A stretch of 64,000 nucleotides of DNA from Lineus longissimus. Taxonomy: Eukaryota > Nemertea > Pilidiophora > Heteronemertea > Lineidae. Below the pieces are notes generated by a model. The model saw only the letters and a list, made by a program, of their open reading frames with translations, did not search any database and was not told the origin of the DNA. The position numbers and the translations under genes are program-made. Of this stretch, positions 45,785 to 59,400 are shown in pieces. Positions within the stretch are counted from its first letter, which is position 1; each line of letters starts with the position of its first letter. The stretch is taken from positions 5,210,001 through 5,274,000 of the forward strand of contig NC_088321.1 in NCBI RefSeq assembly GCF_910592395.1, read 5' to 3'.

Positions 45785-46525
45785 ACAAAATCCAACTATT
45801 TTCACCTGAGGGTCAAACTATTTTGGCCTAAAACTTGATGATCAATATTAATCGTCAACAAAATCGAACTATTTTCACCCGAGAGATGTCAAACAATTTT
45901 GGCCTAAAACTTGATGATATAAGGCCTAATTGTCAACAAAATCCAACTATTTTCACCTGAGGGGCAAACTATTTTGGCCTAAAACTTGATGATCAATATT
46001 AATCGTCAACAAAATCGAACTATTTTCACCCGAGAGATGTCAAACAATTTTGGCCTAAAACTTGATGATATAAGGCCTAATTGTCAACAAAATCCAACTA
46101 TTTTCACGTGAGAGAGGTGAAACTATTTTGGCCTAAAACTTGATGATATTAACTGTCAACAAAATCCAACTATTTTCACCTGAGGGGCAAACTATTTTGG
46201 CCTAAAACTTGATGATCAATATTAATCGTCAACAAAATCGAACTATTTTCACCCGAGAGATGTCAAACAATTTTGGCCTAAAACTTGGTGATATAAGGCC
46301 TAATTGTCAACAAAATCCAACTATTTTTACGTGAGAGAGGTTCAACTATTTTGGCCTAAAACTTGATGATATTAACTGTCAACAAAATCCAACTATTTTC
46401 ACGTGAGAGAGGTGAAACTATTTTGGCCTGAAACTTGATGATCAATATTAATTGTCAACAAAATCCAACTATTTTCACCTGAGACTGAGAGGTCAAACTA
46501 TTTTGGCCTTAAACTTGATGATATT
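45785..46525. repeat. About 74-bp tandem repeat (10 copies)
   Basis: Unit AAAATCCAACTATTTTCACC, AAACTATTTTGGCCTAAAAC, TTGATGAT and a variable joint (CAATATTAATCG or ATAAGGCCTAATTG). Two-unit blocks are repeated as higher-order units. Confidence 0.9.
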
Positions 46526-46951
46526 AAGCTTTGCATTCTTAATCTTATATTGTTTCAGCACTTTTTAATTTGCATCAAATTACAATATTCGGCCATTATA
46601 TTGACGTTTTGAAATCTTTTTCGACCCTGTTTACATTGTCTTAGGAAAAGTATAGGCTTGACTAGTTTGGGGTGAGTCTCCACTCGCTTTTCAGAGAAAA
46701 GTGAGTCCCAAAGGTGAATTGTTATGACAGGAGGTGAATCCGCTCCTGGTGATTTCCATGAGACAGGTGAATCTATGACTGGTTCCCAACCTCAGGAATT
46801 TGCTGGACTGGCGAGTTAACATCGAGTGCCTGAGGAGGGGGGTCCGGGCATAAACTTGATAGCTGCATTAAAACAATGAAATGTCAAATGAAGCCGGCGG
46901 CTATTTCTTGCACCGGTACGTCAGTACTAGATAAACTGTAAAACACATGGT

Positions 46952-46990
46952 AAACTTACACTGCCTGTGATTCACAGACAGTGTAAGTTT
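46952..46990. repeat. 39-bp near-perfect palindrome
   Basis: AAACTTACACTG and CAGTGTAAGTTT are exact 12-base inverted arms, and the centre CCTGTGATTCACAG pairs further. Likely a foldback hairpin or transposon relic; no longer arms are visible. Confidence 0.8.
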
Positions 46991-47258
46991 GAAAAATAAT
47001 AAATAATAAATTTCTGCCATTTTGAAAAGCACTTTTCACAGAAATTTATTTGCGCAAACCGTTTATTGAGTCTTTGGCATGGGAACTGGTATTGAAACAT
47101 CTCAGTTGTAAGCTGTTGTTTTTGATATGTCATCCGATCTGAAGCGTATTCAGATCTCGATAATAATTTTGGGCAAGTTGGGGTTCCTGGCCACAACTGT
47201 CATGACTGTCAACCCAATGTGCGTCTAATCTTTTGATTTCACCACGTTCTTTTTCTAG

Positions 47259-47400
47259 ATGGATCCAGCATTGCTGAAGGAGAGAGAAGCTTTCAAAAAG
47301 AGGGCGCTAGCACAACCATCAGTCGAAAAGAGAAAGGCCCAGAAAAGAACTGAAAATGATCGCAGTACTAAGAAGGCACGGCCAGCGCCAAAACCTAAAG
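47259..47400 (+). CDS. GTF2E2: GTF2E2 exon 1 (coding)
   Basis: Starts with ATG immediately after CTAG and ends AAACCTAAAG|GTAAGC in phase 1. Encodes [20 protein letters not shown] and the basic linker to the first winged helix. Confidence 0.95.
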
Positions 47401-50400
47401 GTAAGCGCCCTACCCTTGAAAGCCTCATACTTACTTAGGGCTCTTCGTCCCTAGTGGCACATAAGGCCACAACACAACCTCCAGCCTTTTCAGTCTCGTG
47501 CTGCCCGTTGTGCCTCGTCCCATGTCAGCCCCATCAGTTTCAGCTCCTCTGACATAGTCCTCCTGGTAAGCACCCTACCCTTGAAAGCCTCATACTTACT
47601 TAGGGCTCTTCATCCCTAGTGGTACATAAGGCCACAACACAACCTCCAGCCTTTTCAGTCTCGTGCTGCCCGTTGTGCCTCGTCCCATGTCAGCCCCATC
47701 AGTTTCAGCTCCTCTGACATAGTCCTCCTGGTAAGCACCCTACCCTTGAAAGCCTCATACTTACTTAGGGCTCTTCGTCCCTAGTGGTACATAAGGCCAC
47801 AACACAACCTCCAGCCTTTTCAGTCTCTTGCTGCCCGTTGTGCCTCGTCCCATGTCAGCCCCATCAGTTTCAGCTCCACTGACATAGTCCTCCTGGTAAG
47901 CGCCCTACCCTTGAAAGTCTCATACTTACTTAGGGCTCTTTGTCCCTAGTGGCACATAAGGCCACAAGACAACCTCCAGCCTTTTCAGTCTCTTGCTGCC
48001 CGTTGTGCCTCGTTCCATGTCAGCCCCATCAGTTTCAGCTCCTTTGACATAGTCCTCCTGGTAAGCACCTACCCTTGACAGCCTCATACTTACTTTAGGC
48101 TCTTCGTCCCTAGTGGCACATAAGGCCACAACACAACCTCCAGCCTTTTCAGTCTCTTGCTGCCCGTTGTGCCTCGTCCCAGGTCAGCCCCATCAGTTTC
48201 AGCTCCACTGACATAGTCCTCCTGGTAAGCACCCTACCCTTGAAAGCCTCATACTTACTTAGGGCTCTTCGTCCCCAGTGGCACATAAGGCCACAAGACA
48301 ACCTCCAGCCTTTTCAGTCTCTTGCTGCCCGTTGTGCCTCGTCCCATGTCTGATGTCAGCCCCATGAGTTTCAGCTCCACTGACATAGTTCTCCTGGTAA
48401 GCACCCTACCCTTGACAGCCTCATACTTACTTAGGGCTCTTCGTCCCTAGTGGCACATAAGGCCACAACACAACCTCCAGCCTTTTCAGTCTCTTGCTGC
48501 CCGTTGTGCCTGGTCCCAGGTCAGCCCCATGAGTTTCAGCTCCACTGACATAGTCCTACTTCATTTGACTTTGGGTCAGCCTCGTTTTTTTCTTTCCCTG
48601 GGGGGCTCAAATGCAGGGCAGTCTTTGGTATGCTGCTTGGGTTCATCCAGAGGACATGTCTAAGCCATCAAAGTCTGCAGCATCCGATTACGTCGGCAAT
48701 GTTAGAACTCTAGATCTGCATCAGCTGACGGATCAGAGAGCTTCATTAGAGATTATCCTTGGCCAGAACACTTGGCAGATCCATCGCAGACACCTGTTTG
48801 AAAGCCTCTGCCTAGTGGTTGATAAAAGTACAGCGGGTTACCACGAAATTCAGGCCAGATTCGGAACCCAGGATTTGTGTTCTCGATGAACCATTGTAGA
48901 TTTAAGAAACTAATATTCCTGACTCTTCACAGTCATTCGAATAAGACTTGACAAAACACCCGAGTGAGAATATTTCGTTATCATAATGGATAATGTAGCC
49001 TTTATCATTTGATATTTCATTTGATATGTTTTAGAATAGAAATTGATACCTCACTGTCGGTATTGATTGTCTCAAAAAAACCGCTCGGATGGAGCTTAAA
49101 TATTGGCTATGGTTTTGGTCTACATTTTAGCTCCACCCTCGCGGTTTCGGTGAGACAACCAATACCTCCAGTTCGGTATCAATTCCTTGAAGCCAAAGCT
49201 CCTAGTGTCTGGTGTTTATGCCAGGGCAAGTTAAAGTCCCCACCAAGTGAGAAACATGAGTAGCTGGCGTGGACTTCCCTCCTTTGGCCAAAAGACCGGG
49301 GGCATAATGGTCAGTATGATGGCCGCGTCCCAGTGTTAACCAGTTCAACCAGAACATCACGATTTAAACAGGCTCGACGGCTTCGGGGGAGTTAAAACTG
49401 GCTGTGAAAGAATTTTGAAGGCCAAGTTTGCATGAAAGATTAAGCTTAATGATTTTCATAGCTTTGCTTGTTGGCCGAAAACAGAAAAGTTTTTGGGTGG
49501 CTGTTTTAGTTTTGGTCTAATTGCAGCTGAAAATGTTTATGAGTTGATCCTTTCAGTGAGTTTACTGTTTTATTCATTTCAGCCGATTTTAACTACAAGG
49601 CAATGCAAGGAAGTTCACAGTTTAAGTTTGGAATATTGGCAAAAATAGTTAAATATATGAAGGTAAGATAAGAATACTAATCACTTGGTTTCGTTGACTG
49701 TTTTTTCCACCAGAACAAAAGTACCGAAAAGTGTTTTGCCGCTGAAGTAAAATGATCAAATGTATGTGCAAATTTGAATAAAGGAGCCTTATAGCTGAGT
49801 GGTGAACTCTGACTACCACTCAAAAGGCCCCGGTTCGATCCCGGGTAGAACCCAGTAGTGTATTTCTGGATGAACCGGCGTGGCTTTCAAGGAACGAAAA
49901 TTCCCGGCTCTCCACAGTCCTTTCAATGAGATGTAAAACCGAGGTTCCTTGAATCTGGTGTCTATGCCAGGGCAGGTTACAGACCCCACCAAGTGAGAAA
50001 CATGAGTAGCTTGCGTGGACTCTACAGGGCTGCCTAACCTTACACATTTGGGGGAAATCTCACACATTAACAGACCTGTTTACACTTAGTTAGGGCCAAT
50101 TTACACTTTGACTCCAGAAAATTTCTTTAAAATTGTGCCGAAATCATCAGAAGACCCAAGAATGACATTTCCCTTGCTGTTTTACCCTTTATACTGAGGG
50201 TTTTAGTTTTACACATTGCTGGACTCAAGGGAAGGCAGTTGTGACACTCCCTCCGGCCGAAGTCTGGAGTCACTAGGCCTTGCCGAAGACGTAGTCACTA
50301 GACCAATAAACCCAATTGGCGCCTAACCATACTGGCACGCATGAACGCTCATCCCGCCTTGGAGGAGGAATACTCCGTGGAGAAAATCACCTCCAAGTGC

Positions 50401-53400
50401 AGAGCAAACGCCCAGGAAGGGGAAGAATAGAAGAAGGGAAGTTGGATTCCATCAAATTGGATATCGTGATGCGATTTTGGGCTCCACTCGCCCTGTTTCT
50501 GCCCCTCTCATGTTCGAATTTGCTCACAATGAAAAACAAATCCCCATTTGATACTAGATCATAGGCCAATAGAACTTCAGGTGACTTCTTCAATCATAAA
50601 ATTAACGCGATTTTGGAAGAATATCTTATTTTCCTCTCCATCGGAAAAATAGAAGTTGTCCTTTAAAGAAATCAATCAGCAGCAGCTAGGTAGGCAAGAA
50701 AAAGCTATACAAAGTCCTCAATAGGGGTCCCTCCAATCTCATCGTACGTCAAAACGATTCATGCTTGTGCGAGGAATGTTGTAGTGCTGTGTCGAACATT
50801 ACCGGAATTATCGGAATTCAGGAATACCAGACGACTTGGAATCCTGACTTGGCACTTAATGCCGGGAATTCAGGATTTTGAATCAGCAGAGTTTGCCCTG
50901 ATGACGCCAGCGTCGACACTGATGAAACATAGGCCTACCCGATGTGAGTTGTTTTTCTCAGTGATTCATTCCTAACTTATTGAAACGTTCCTAGAGATTG
51001 CATTGTCAAACTCGTGTATCGTCCGCTTTTAATATTTCAGCAACGGCATCAACAGGGAGACACTTATCCATTATCAATTGATGACATTCTTGACGAAACA
51101 AATCAACTTGATGTCGGAGCACGGCATAAACAATGGCTATCGACTGAGGTAGGTTGTTTCCTCCCACTGTTCACCCTCCTCCAAACTCACTTTATCCCTG
51201 GTACCATCAGGGCAAGACCATTATACTGATATTTGATGAAATATGGCTATGGACCGAGGTAGGTTGTTTCCTCCCACTGTTCACCCTCCTCCAAACTCAC
51301 TTTATCCCTGGTACCATCAGGGCAAGACCATTATACTGATATTTGATGAAATATGGCTATCGACCGAGGTAGGTTTCCTCCCACTCTTCACCCTCCTCCA
51401 AACTCACTTTATCCCTGGTACCATCAGGGTAAGACCAATATACTGATATTTGATGAAATATGGCTATCGACCGAGGTAAGTTTCCTCCCACTGTTCACCC
51501 TCCTCCAAACTCACTTTATCCCTGGTACCATCAGGGTAAGACCAATATACTGATATTTGATGAAATATGGCTATCAACCGAGGTAGGTTATTTCCTCCCA
51601 CTGTTCACCCTCCTCAAAACTCACTTTATCTCGGGTACCATCAGGACAAGACCAATATACTGATATTTGATGAAATATGGCTATTGACCGAGGTAGGTTG
51701 TTTCCTCCCACTGTTCACCCTCCTCCAAACTCACTTTATCCCTGGTACCATCAGGGCAAGACCAATATACTGATATTTGATGAAATATGGCTATTGACCG
51801 AGGTAGGTTGTTTCCTCCCACTGTTCACCCTCCTCCAAACTCACTTTATCCCTGGTACCATCAGGGCAAGACCATTATACTGATATTTGATGAAATATGG
51901 CTATCGACCGAGGTAGGTTTCCTCCCACTCTTCACCCTCCTCCAAACTCACTTTATCCCTGGTACCATCAGGGTAAGACCAATATACTGATATTTGATGA
52001 AATATGGCTATCGACCGAGGTAAGTTTCCTCCCACTGTTCACCCTCCTCCAAACTCACTTTATCCCTGGTACCATCAGGGTAAGACCAATATACTGATAT
52101 TTGATGAAATATGGCTATCAACCGAGGTAGGTTGTTTCCTCTCACTGTTCACCCTCCTCCAAACTCACTTTATCCCTGGTACCATCAGGGCAAGACCAAT
52201 ATACTGATATTTGATGAAATTCTTGTTGAGACCAACCAATGTAAGGTCACCCTCACCCTGCACACCACCCCTCCCTTGGGTCATCTTCTGCATCTCATGA
52301 GGATACGGGCCATCCATTGAGTATGTACGTACTGAGCGGGGAGACGGTTTAGGAATTTTGGGGAAAATGCGTACAGCTGTAAATTTTGTCCAAATTGTGT
52401 GTTCAAGGGGAGGGGTCTCAAAATCCCAAGTTTGATGCGTACATACAGTGGAACCTCCCTTAGCGGACACCTCTCTATTAAGGACACTAGTTTTGGTCCC
52501 AATTTGGTAGTTTCTATTCAATTTGACCTCTCTGATCAGGACACCTCTCTATTAAGGCCAGCACTTGCCTGTCCCGAAGGTGTCCTTAATAGAGAGGTTC
52601 TACTGTACTTAATGGATGGCCCCATACTGGTATCAAGAGCCTTTCGAATCCAGCACCCAAAATATGATTCTGGGCCAGATGACCATCCATGAGCATGAAT
52701 GTAGTATAGGACTGAAAAGCCTGTAAGACCTGGGTACAAGGTATTTTTAAAGTGGTCTGCATCCGCAAACTGTGCGTGATATAACGCTGAAAATGCGGGA
52801 TATTGATGATAGATACATGATCTGATAGATGTTAAAGCGAAATGTTTATATCAATACTGGTTTGGCAGTAATTCTTCAAAACACCATGAAAACGATATTT
52901 CCTCTCAATCAACTAGACTTTGATGTTTTCACCCCAAATCTTGGTTCAGTACTCAGACTGACATTGTCTTCCATGTCAATGTAATACTGTATTATATCAG
53001 TCTTCATGTCCACAGATTCACTGTTCCAATCCTTGTGACATTGTTTATGAAAAAGGAAGAAATCAAATATATAGAAATGTTTATATTAAACTCATCTGAC
53101 CAGGTCTACAACATGCATGTACACAGTTCGGGATCCCAAGGCTAACTGAATTTGGAGGGAAACTCAGTAGACCAGGAAAACTATACAAACAATAATAGCT
53201 GATAAAGCACATACAATGAAATGACATAAGGCTCAGGGACCGTGAAGGCCCAAAATAACCTGAGCTAAACCATTGGTCATAGCAGACTTAAAGGGGGAAT
53301 AAACTCTTCAAACTGTTCAAATTGAACCTGTTACACATTCCCCTGTCAAGAGAAAATGGCTCCTGACATTTACCAAAGATAAAAAGAAATGTACACCATA

Positions 53401-56400
53401 TATACAAAACATGTAACCCAAAATACCAGGTGAAACTCAAAACGAAACCGAGTTGAGAAAGATGCGAAACCAAAACCTTCAAACAATAAGAAGGGAAGAA
53501 TGGAACCATCAAAGAGCAGAATTCAGAATCATTAAAGACAAAGACTGAAAAGTGAAAATTTCAATCCAGCATCCTGAAAACTGAAAAACACCATAAGGTA
53601 AAGAGCTACAAGAAATGGAATTATTATTGTATTTACAAATTAACAGTAAACTTCTAGAGTTCACACTGAAAATTAATTGTATCGCACGAATCAGAACGAG
53701 ATTAAGGCGAATAGACAAGATACTGAAATATATAAGTTTAGAATCATTATCAGAATACGGTACTGTGAAGAACTATTGTAGTATTGTTTGATTTACTGAA
53801 GATCATTGCAAGAAGATATAATAGAAGAGAAGGGGTATTGACCTCCTCAATCTTACCATCACACCACAAAACAACAATCAATAAGATGATACAAGATTGG
53901 TAAAAAAGGAAAATTGCAGGGAATTGACTTACAAAACATCTGGAAGGTATTAATTAGTAACTGTTTGACCAAAAACCCTTAGTCCAAAAGGGATTTACAT
54001 TGATAAACTGTCAAACAAAACCTTGAATAACTGATATGAGTAGAGATGCAACAGAATAAGTACTGATGAATTATCTATGGAATCTATACAGACTCTAATC
54101 ATACAGTACAAAATATCAATACCAAGAATTACTTGATATAAATCTCCACGAAATATCGAAACAAAAGAAGAAAACACACACTCAAGTAGAAAACAATCTC
54201 TTGATTGACATGGCCTGCCAAAACCAGCCAACATTCAATCAAAATGTTATATATATTTCAAACCAGAAAATAATCACGAGTTGAAAACCAACTATCATTC
54301 AATCCTTCATTAAAGACAGAACTTTGTCAAGAATAGCGGGATTTTGCGCAAACTCAGGCTTGCTTGCAAGCGACATAAAATAATCAACCTTGGATCGCCA
54401 AGGCTCAGGCGGCGCGCGCGGCTGTTGCTGATACATCTGATATGGCTTGAAACGGTTAGGCGGTTTATGTTCCCTCTTAGATCTCCTCGGGGCTGCAACA
54501 GGGCTGTCCTCCGGAGCACTCCCTTCCTCGTCATCCTGGGATGTGTGGAATTCAGCAGAGGATTCACCAGGGGGAACATCTACAGGGACCGTCTCATCCA
54601 CTGGACCAACGGTTGAAAATTCCACTGGAGGCGGAACAGTACCACCATCAACAAATTCCACTGGAGGCGGAACAGTACCATCATCGATCGAAGTCACGTC
54701 AAGCGCAATTCCTGACGGCGTATCGACATCTATCATTGGAGGAGGAACGGTCACATCTGTAGTAGGATAACTGGCATCTACGGCAGGCTGGGACGCGCTG
54801 ACATCAACCGAAGACTGGGACGCAGGCTCAACAGCAGCATGCTCGGACGCACTAACATCAACCGAAGACTGGGACGCAGGCTCAACAACAGCGGGCTGGA
54901 CCGGAACGACATCTGTAATGGATAATGGTGGGGTAGAATCGGTAGACAAAGTAGACGGAACAATATCAGAAGGAGGTGCAGCATCAGATCTGACGGATGT
55001 AAAAGATGGAAGTTTGTCACCATGTGGAACATCGGCGGTTGAAGCGGATGCAAAAGAAGAAGGAACTTCATCAACACGTGGCAAAATCATCACATCGACA
55101 TCCTCGTCATCACTCATCGCAGGCTGTACAACAACTTCCTTCTCAGGGCGAGTACGACTAGACCGGGCCGGAGTCTTCACAACTTCCTCATCTCTAATCT
55201 CTCCAACTGGCATCAACAAATTACGGTGTAAAACACGCGGATTACCTCCTTTCGAGGAGCGAACTGAAAATACCGGAATATTGGGGTTTGGTTGACCCAC
55301 AACAGTATAAACATCGGTCGACCACTTGTCAGCCAATTTATGTCTACCGCGTAAGTGGACATTGCGGACAAGAACACAATCACCAGTCTGAAGAACAGAA
55401 GCTTTCGCTTTGAGATCATATCTCCCTTTATTCTTACATGAAGCGGTATCCTGGTTTTTCATAGCCATAGAGAATGCATAATCAAGACGCTCCTGCAAAG
55501 ATTTAATGTAGGAACTATAAGATTCACTAGGGCCAACATCAGGAGTACCGAGACCATAATTGATATCTACAGGAAGAAGTGGCTCACGGCCAAACATTAG
55601 AAAATGCGGACTGAATCCAGTAGAATCGTGACGCGTACAATTGTACGCATGCGTCAACGTGGAGAGGTACAGCGACCAACTACTCTTCTTGTCCTCGGAC
55701 AACGTACCCAACATTGACAAAAGGGTGCGGTTATACCGTTCGCAAAGCCCATTGCCCATTGGATGGTAGGGAGTTGTCCGAGACTTGGTCATTCCAGCTA
55801 AAGCACACAATTCCTTTATAACAGCAGATTCAAAATTACGGCCCTGATCACTATGTAGCCGACCAGGAAAACCATAATGAACTATAAAATTTTCATAAAG
55901 AGCTTTGGCAGTAGTATGTGCTGTCTGATTTCTTGTTGCAATAGCTACAGAGTACTTGGTGAAATGATCTGTAATTACTAAAATATTTTCACAACCCCTG
56001 GAAGGTTCAACTGTGAGATAGTCCATACAGACCATCTCCAGAGGCTGCGACGTGGTTATGCTGGTGAGAGAAGCTTTCTCATTAGTAGGTGTCTTTCGGC
56101 GTAAACATCGACCACAAGTTTGAATGTAATTCTCTATATCACTGACATAACCCGGCCAGAAGAATCTGGACTTTACAAGATCAATCACCCTATCCTTACC
56201 AAGGTGACCCATGTCATCATGCAGCTGCTTCAAAGTAGATGTGTGAAGAGACAATGGCAAGACGACACGATCAACAACTTGATCATTCAACATACTTTGT
56301 TTTACTAAAATACCTTTGTCGTTCAATCGATAAGAGTTAAAATGACGTAACCAAGGTTTCAGCTCCGGAGAGGGGTCAGGACGAATACCTCTGGCCAGAG

Positions 56401-59400
56401 AAGCAATGATATCTGAAATATATTTATCCTGCCCCTGATGATACTTAATATCAACAAAATCCGTAGTGAGCGAATCAACTTGGTATAGGGAATGTGAAGA
56501 ATCAATATTGGCATTCAGAATTTCAACAGCAGAGAGATTTTGACAAGTGAGGGAAAGTGAAATAGCTTTTACAACATCCTCATTGATCAGACTAGTTTCT
56601 CTTGGAAGACGAGACAACGCATCTGCAGCTGCATTGCTCTTTCCAGCAAAATATTCGATGGTAAAGTCATAAGCTGACAACTCAGCTAACCAGCGGTGCC
56701 CTGTGGCATCGAGCTTCGCACTCGTCAACACATATGTCAGCGGATTATTGTCAGTCTTGACTCTGAACTCTGCCCCGAATAAATAGTCCTTAAACTTGTC
56801 AGTCACTGCCCACTTCAGCCCCAAGAACTCTAACTTGTGAGTGGGGTAGTTCCTTTCTGAAGCGGACAGTCCTCTACTAGCAAAATATATAGGTTTTCTA
56901 ACATCATCCTGGTACTGGTATAATATAGCTCCAAGGCCATCTCTCGAAGCATCTATTTCTAACTCATATGGCAAAGAATAATCTGCAAAGCCAAGGACTG
57001 GGGGAGAGCACAATGATTCATTCAAATTTTGAAATGCGGTTTGTTCTTCCTCTCCCCAGCGAAACGACGGCTTGTCTTTTTGCCTTTTCTGAGTAGAATG
57101 ACCTTGGAGTAAACAATTCAAAGGTTTAGCTAACTTAGCATAATCCTTGATGAACCTTCGATTGTATGATGTGAAACCGAGATAACGCCTGAGTTCATCA
57201 ACCGACTGAGGAGGTGGCCAGTCTCGCACAGCCTGAACTTTGTCAGGGTCCATCTCAATGCCTTTTTTGGAAACATAATACCCTAGATATTTGACTCGAT
57301 TTAAGAGGAACTGGCATTTAGAAGGCTTTAACTTGAGTCCGGCTTTGTGTAACTTGTCAAAAATGATTTCAAGACGGTCTAAATGTTGCTCTACAGTAGG
57401 ACTAAAAATGATGACATCGTCCAAATACACTAAACACATCTCAAGATTTACATCGCGCAAAGCCAGCTCCATGAGACGCTGGAATGTACTGGGAGCATTT
57501 GTAGCCCCAAACGGCATAACGTTACATTCATAAAAACCCAGCGGTCCCACAGAAAACGCAGTCCTCTCCTTATGTTCTTCCTCTAACTCCACTTGCCAAT
57601 AGCCTGCCTTCAGATCAAGACAGGAGAACCAGGAAGAACCAGCAATAGAATCTAGAGTCTCATCAATTCTAGGCAATGAATATGAATCCTTGATGGTCCG
57701 TTTATTAAGTTCCCTCAGATCAATGCAGAATCTGAGAGACCCATCTTTTTTTCGTACTAGTACAACAGGAGAACAGTAAGGGCTCTTAGACTCACGGATG
57801 ACTCCCGTGTCTAACATTTTCTGTAAATGAACCCTCACATCCTCGTACATGTTCGGTGGAATTCTCCTATGCCTAATCTTAAATGGCTTATCATCGGACA
57901 AATCAATACGATGCTTCAAGACATTTGTCTTGCCCATCTCTGACTCTGACTTGGCAAACACATGTTTCCATTTCAACAAACGATTCTTCAATTCAGAGAA
58001 ATGTTCTGAGTCCATGTCAGACTGAAACTTGAAAAGTTGAAAAAAATCAGAATCAGGCATTTCATCAGAGGTATCGGAGACTTCTGCAGCAGTCTCGATC
58101 CCAGATGCATTGGGAAAAGAAGTATCTTCAATGTCCATAGTAGGCGGAGAAATATCTAAGTTGGCTTCTGAAATACTACAAAGAACGGAACGCTTTGGTA
58201 TGGTAACTGGAGTATTCGAAACATTCTTTAAAATAACCGAGACTTTCTGAGATGCACTGCGAGAAGACACTTTCTGAAGAGAAGAAACAAGTACAAGTCC
58301 ACCTGGAAGTGGCCTGGAAGATTCAGTAACAACATTGGCAGAGTGACCTAATTTACAACGAGTAATCCCCTTTATTGAAATCTGAGAGTTGCTGTTAATT
58401 GTAACAGACTTACATGTTGTCACATTCCCTACAGTACTACCGGACAGGCAGTAACTGCGTAAAGTATCACGCCAAACAGAATCCTCAACGTTACATCTCT
58501 CCGGAGCCAACTCAGCAAGCACATTAGTTCCAAGTAAAAGTGGAACAAGACGGTTATAATTTGTATCTGGCACAACTAGAAGTAAAATGTCGAGGCGACA
58601 GGAACCGAGGGTCAAAGGTAATTTGACATAGCCCATATAGGGTAATTTATCTCCTGTCGCACTCTGTATATCTATAAAATCATCCAAAGGATGAATGTCT
58701 TCATCGGGAAAATTCTCTGAAAAATAAGTAGTAGAAATGGTGGAGACCACAGAACCAGTATCGAGAAGACAATCAACATTTGTCTCCTTCAATAAAACAG
58801 TGGTCTCAGACGCCTTTCCTATCAGAGAATTGTGGGGGTGGGGCTTTACTCTTTGTCCCCTTGACCGCCCCCGATCAAGGGTGCGTTGGCGTTTCCCAAC
58901 CGCTTGTTCTTATTCTGTAGTTTGAAACAATCATCGATGTGATGACCCTTCTTCTTGCAGTAACTACAAATACCTGCATAATAGGACTTTCCACCTGAAG
59001 AAGAATGTGTAGAGGTGGTAGTAGAATCTGCAAAAGAAGAAGTTTGATCTGCTCTCTTAGCAGCCTCACGAGCTTTCTCTTTCTTCAAAGTGGCCAACTC
59101 ACCTTCAAGAGCAGTAACTTTCTTCAAAATCAAGTCAAGCTTGTTTACCTCCGCGGCAGTAGAGCTATTGCTAAGCTGTTGGACCGGTTTAGGTTTCCCT
59201 AAACCCATCTCTTGCTCCACCTGCCGGGCCGCCACTAAAAGCTCGCTATAACCACGACCTGCATCGTAAAAGTGCCTAGTTGCCGACTTCACATCCTTTG
59301 ACCTGAGGCCAGACCAAAATTTTTGTCTCAACATGGCCTTGGCCTGAGGACCGGTACAATATGTGTCATCGGGGCACCTAGAAAGAATCTCCCTAATTCG

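Noticed and set aside
49786-49857. Possible tRNA gene with A and B boxes
   Set aside because: It is continuous with a repeated SINE body and does not fold as a complete tRNA with a clear anticodon stem by eye.
51154-52207. Series of overlapping 60-70-codon plus-strand frames
   Set aside because: They are readings through the tandem array of degenerate exon 3 copies. They are not genes, though they show that the exon frame persists.
53336-54298. Search for an envelope gene that would make the Ty3-type element a retrovirus-like one
   Set aside because: No long frame, signal peptide or transmembrane segment is present between pol and the LTR.
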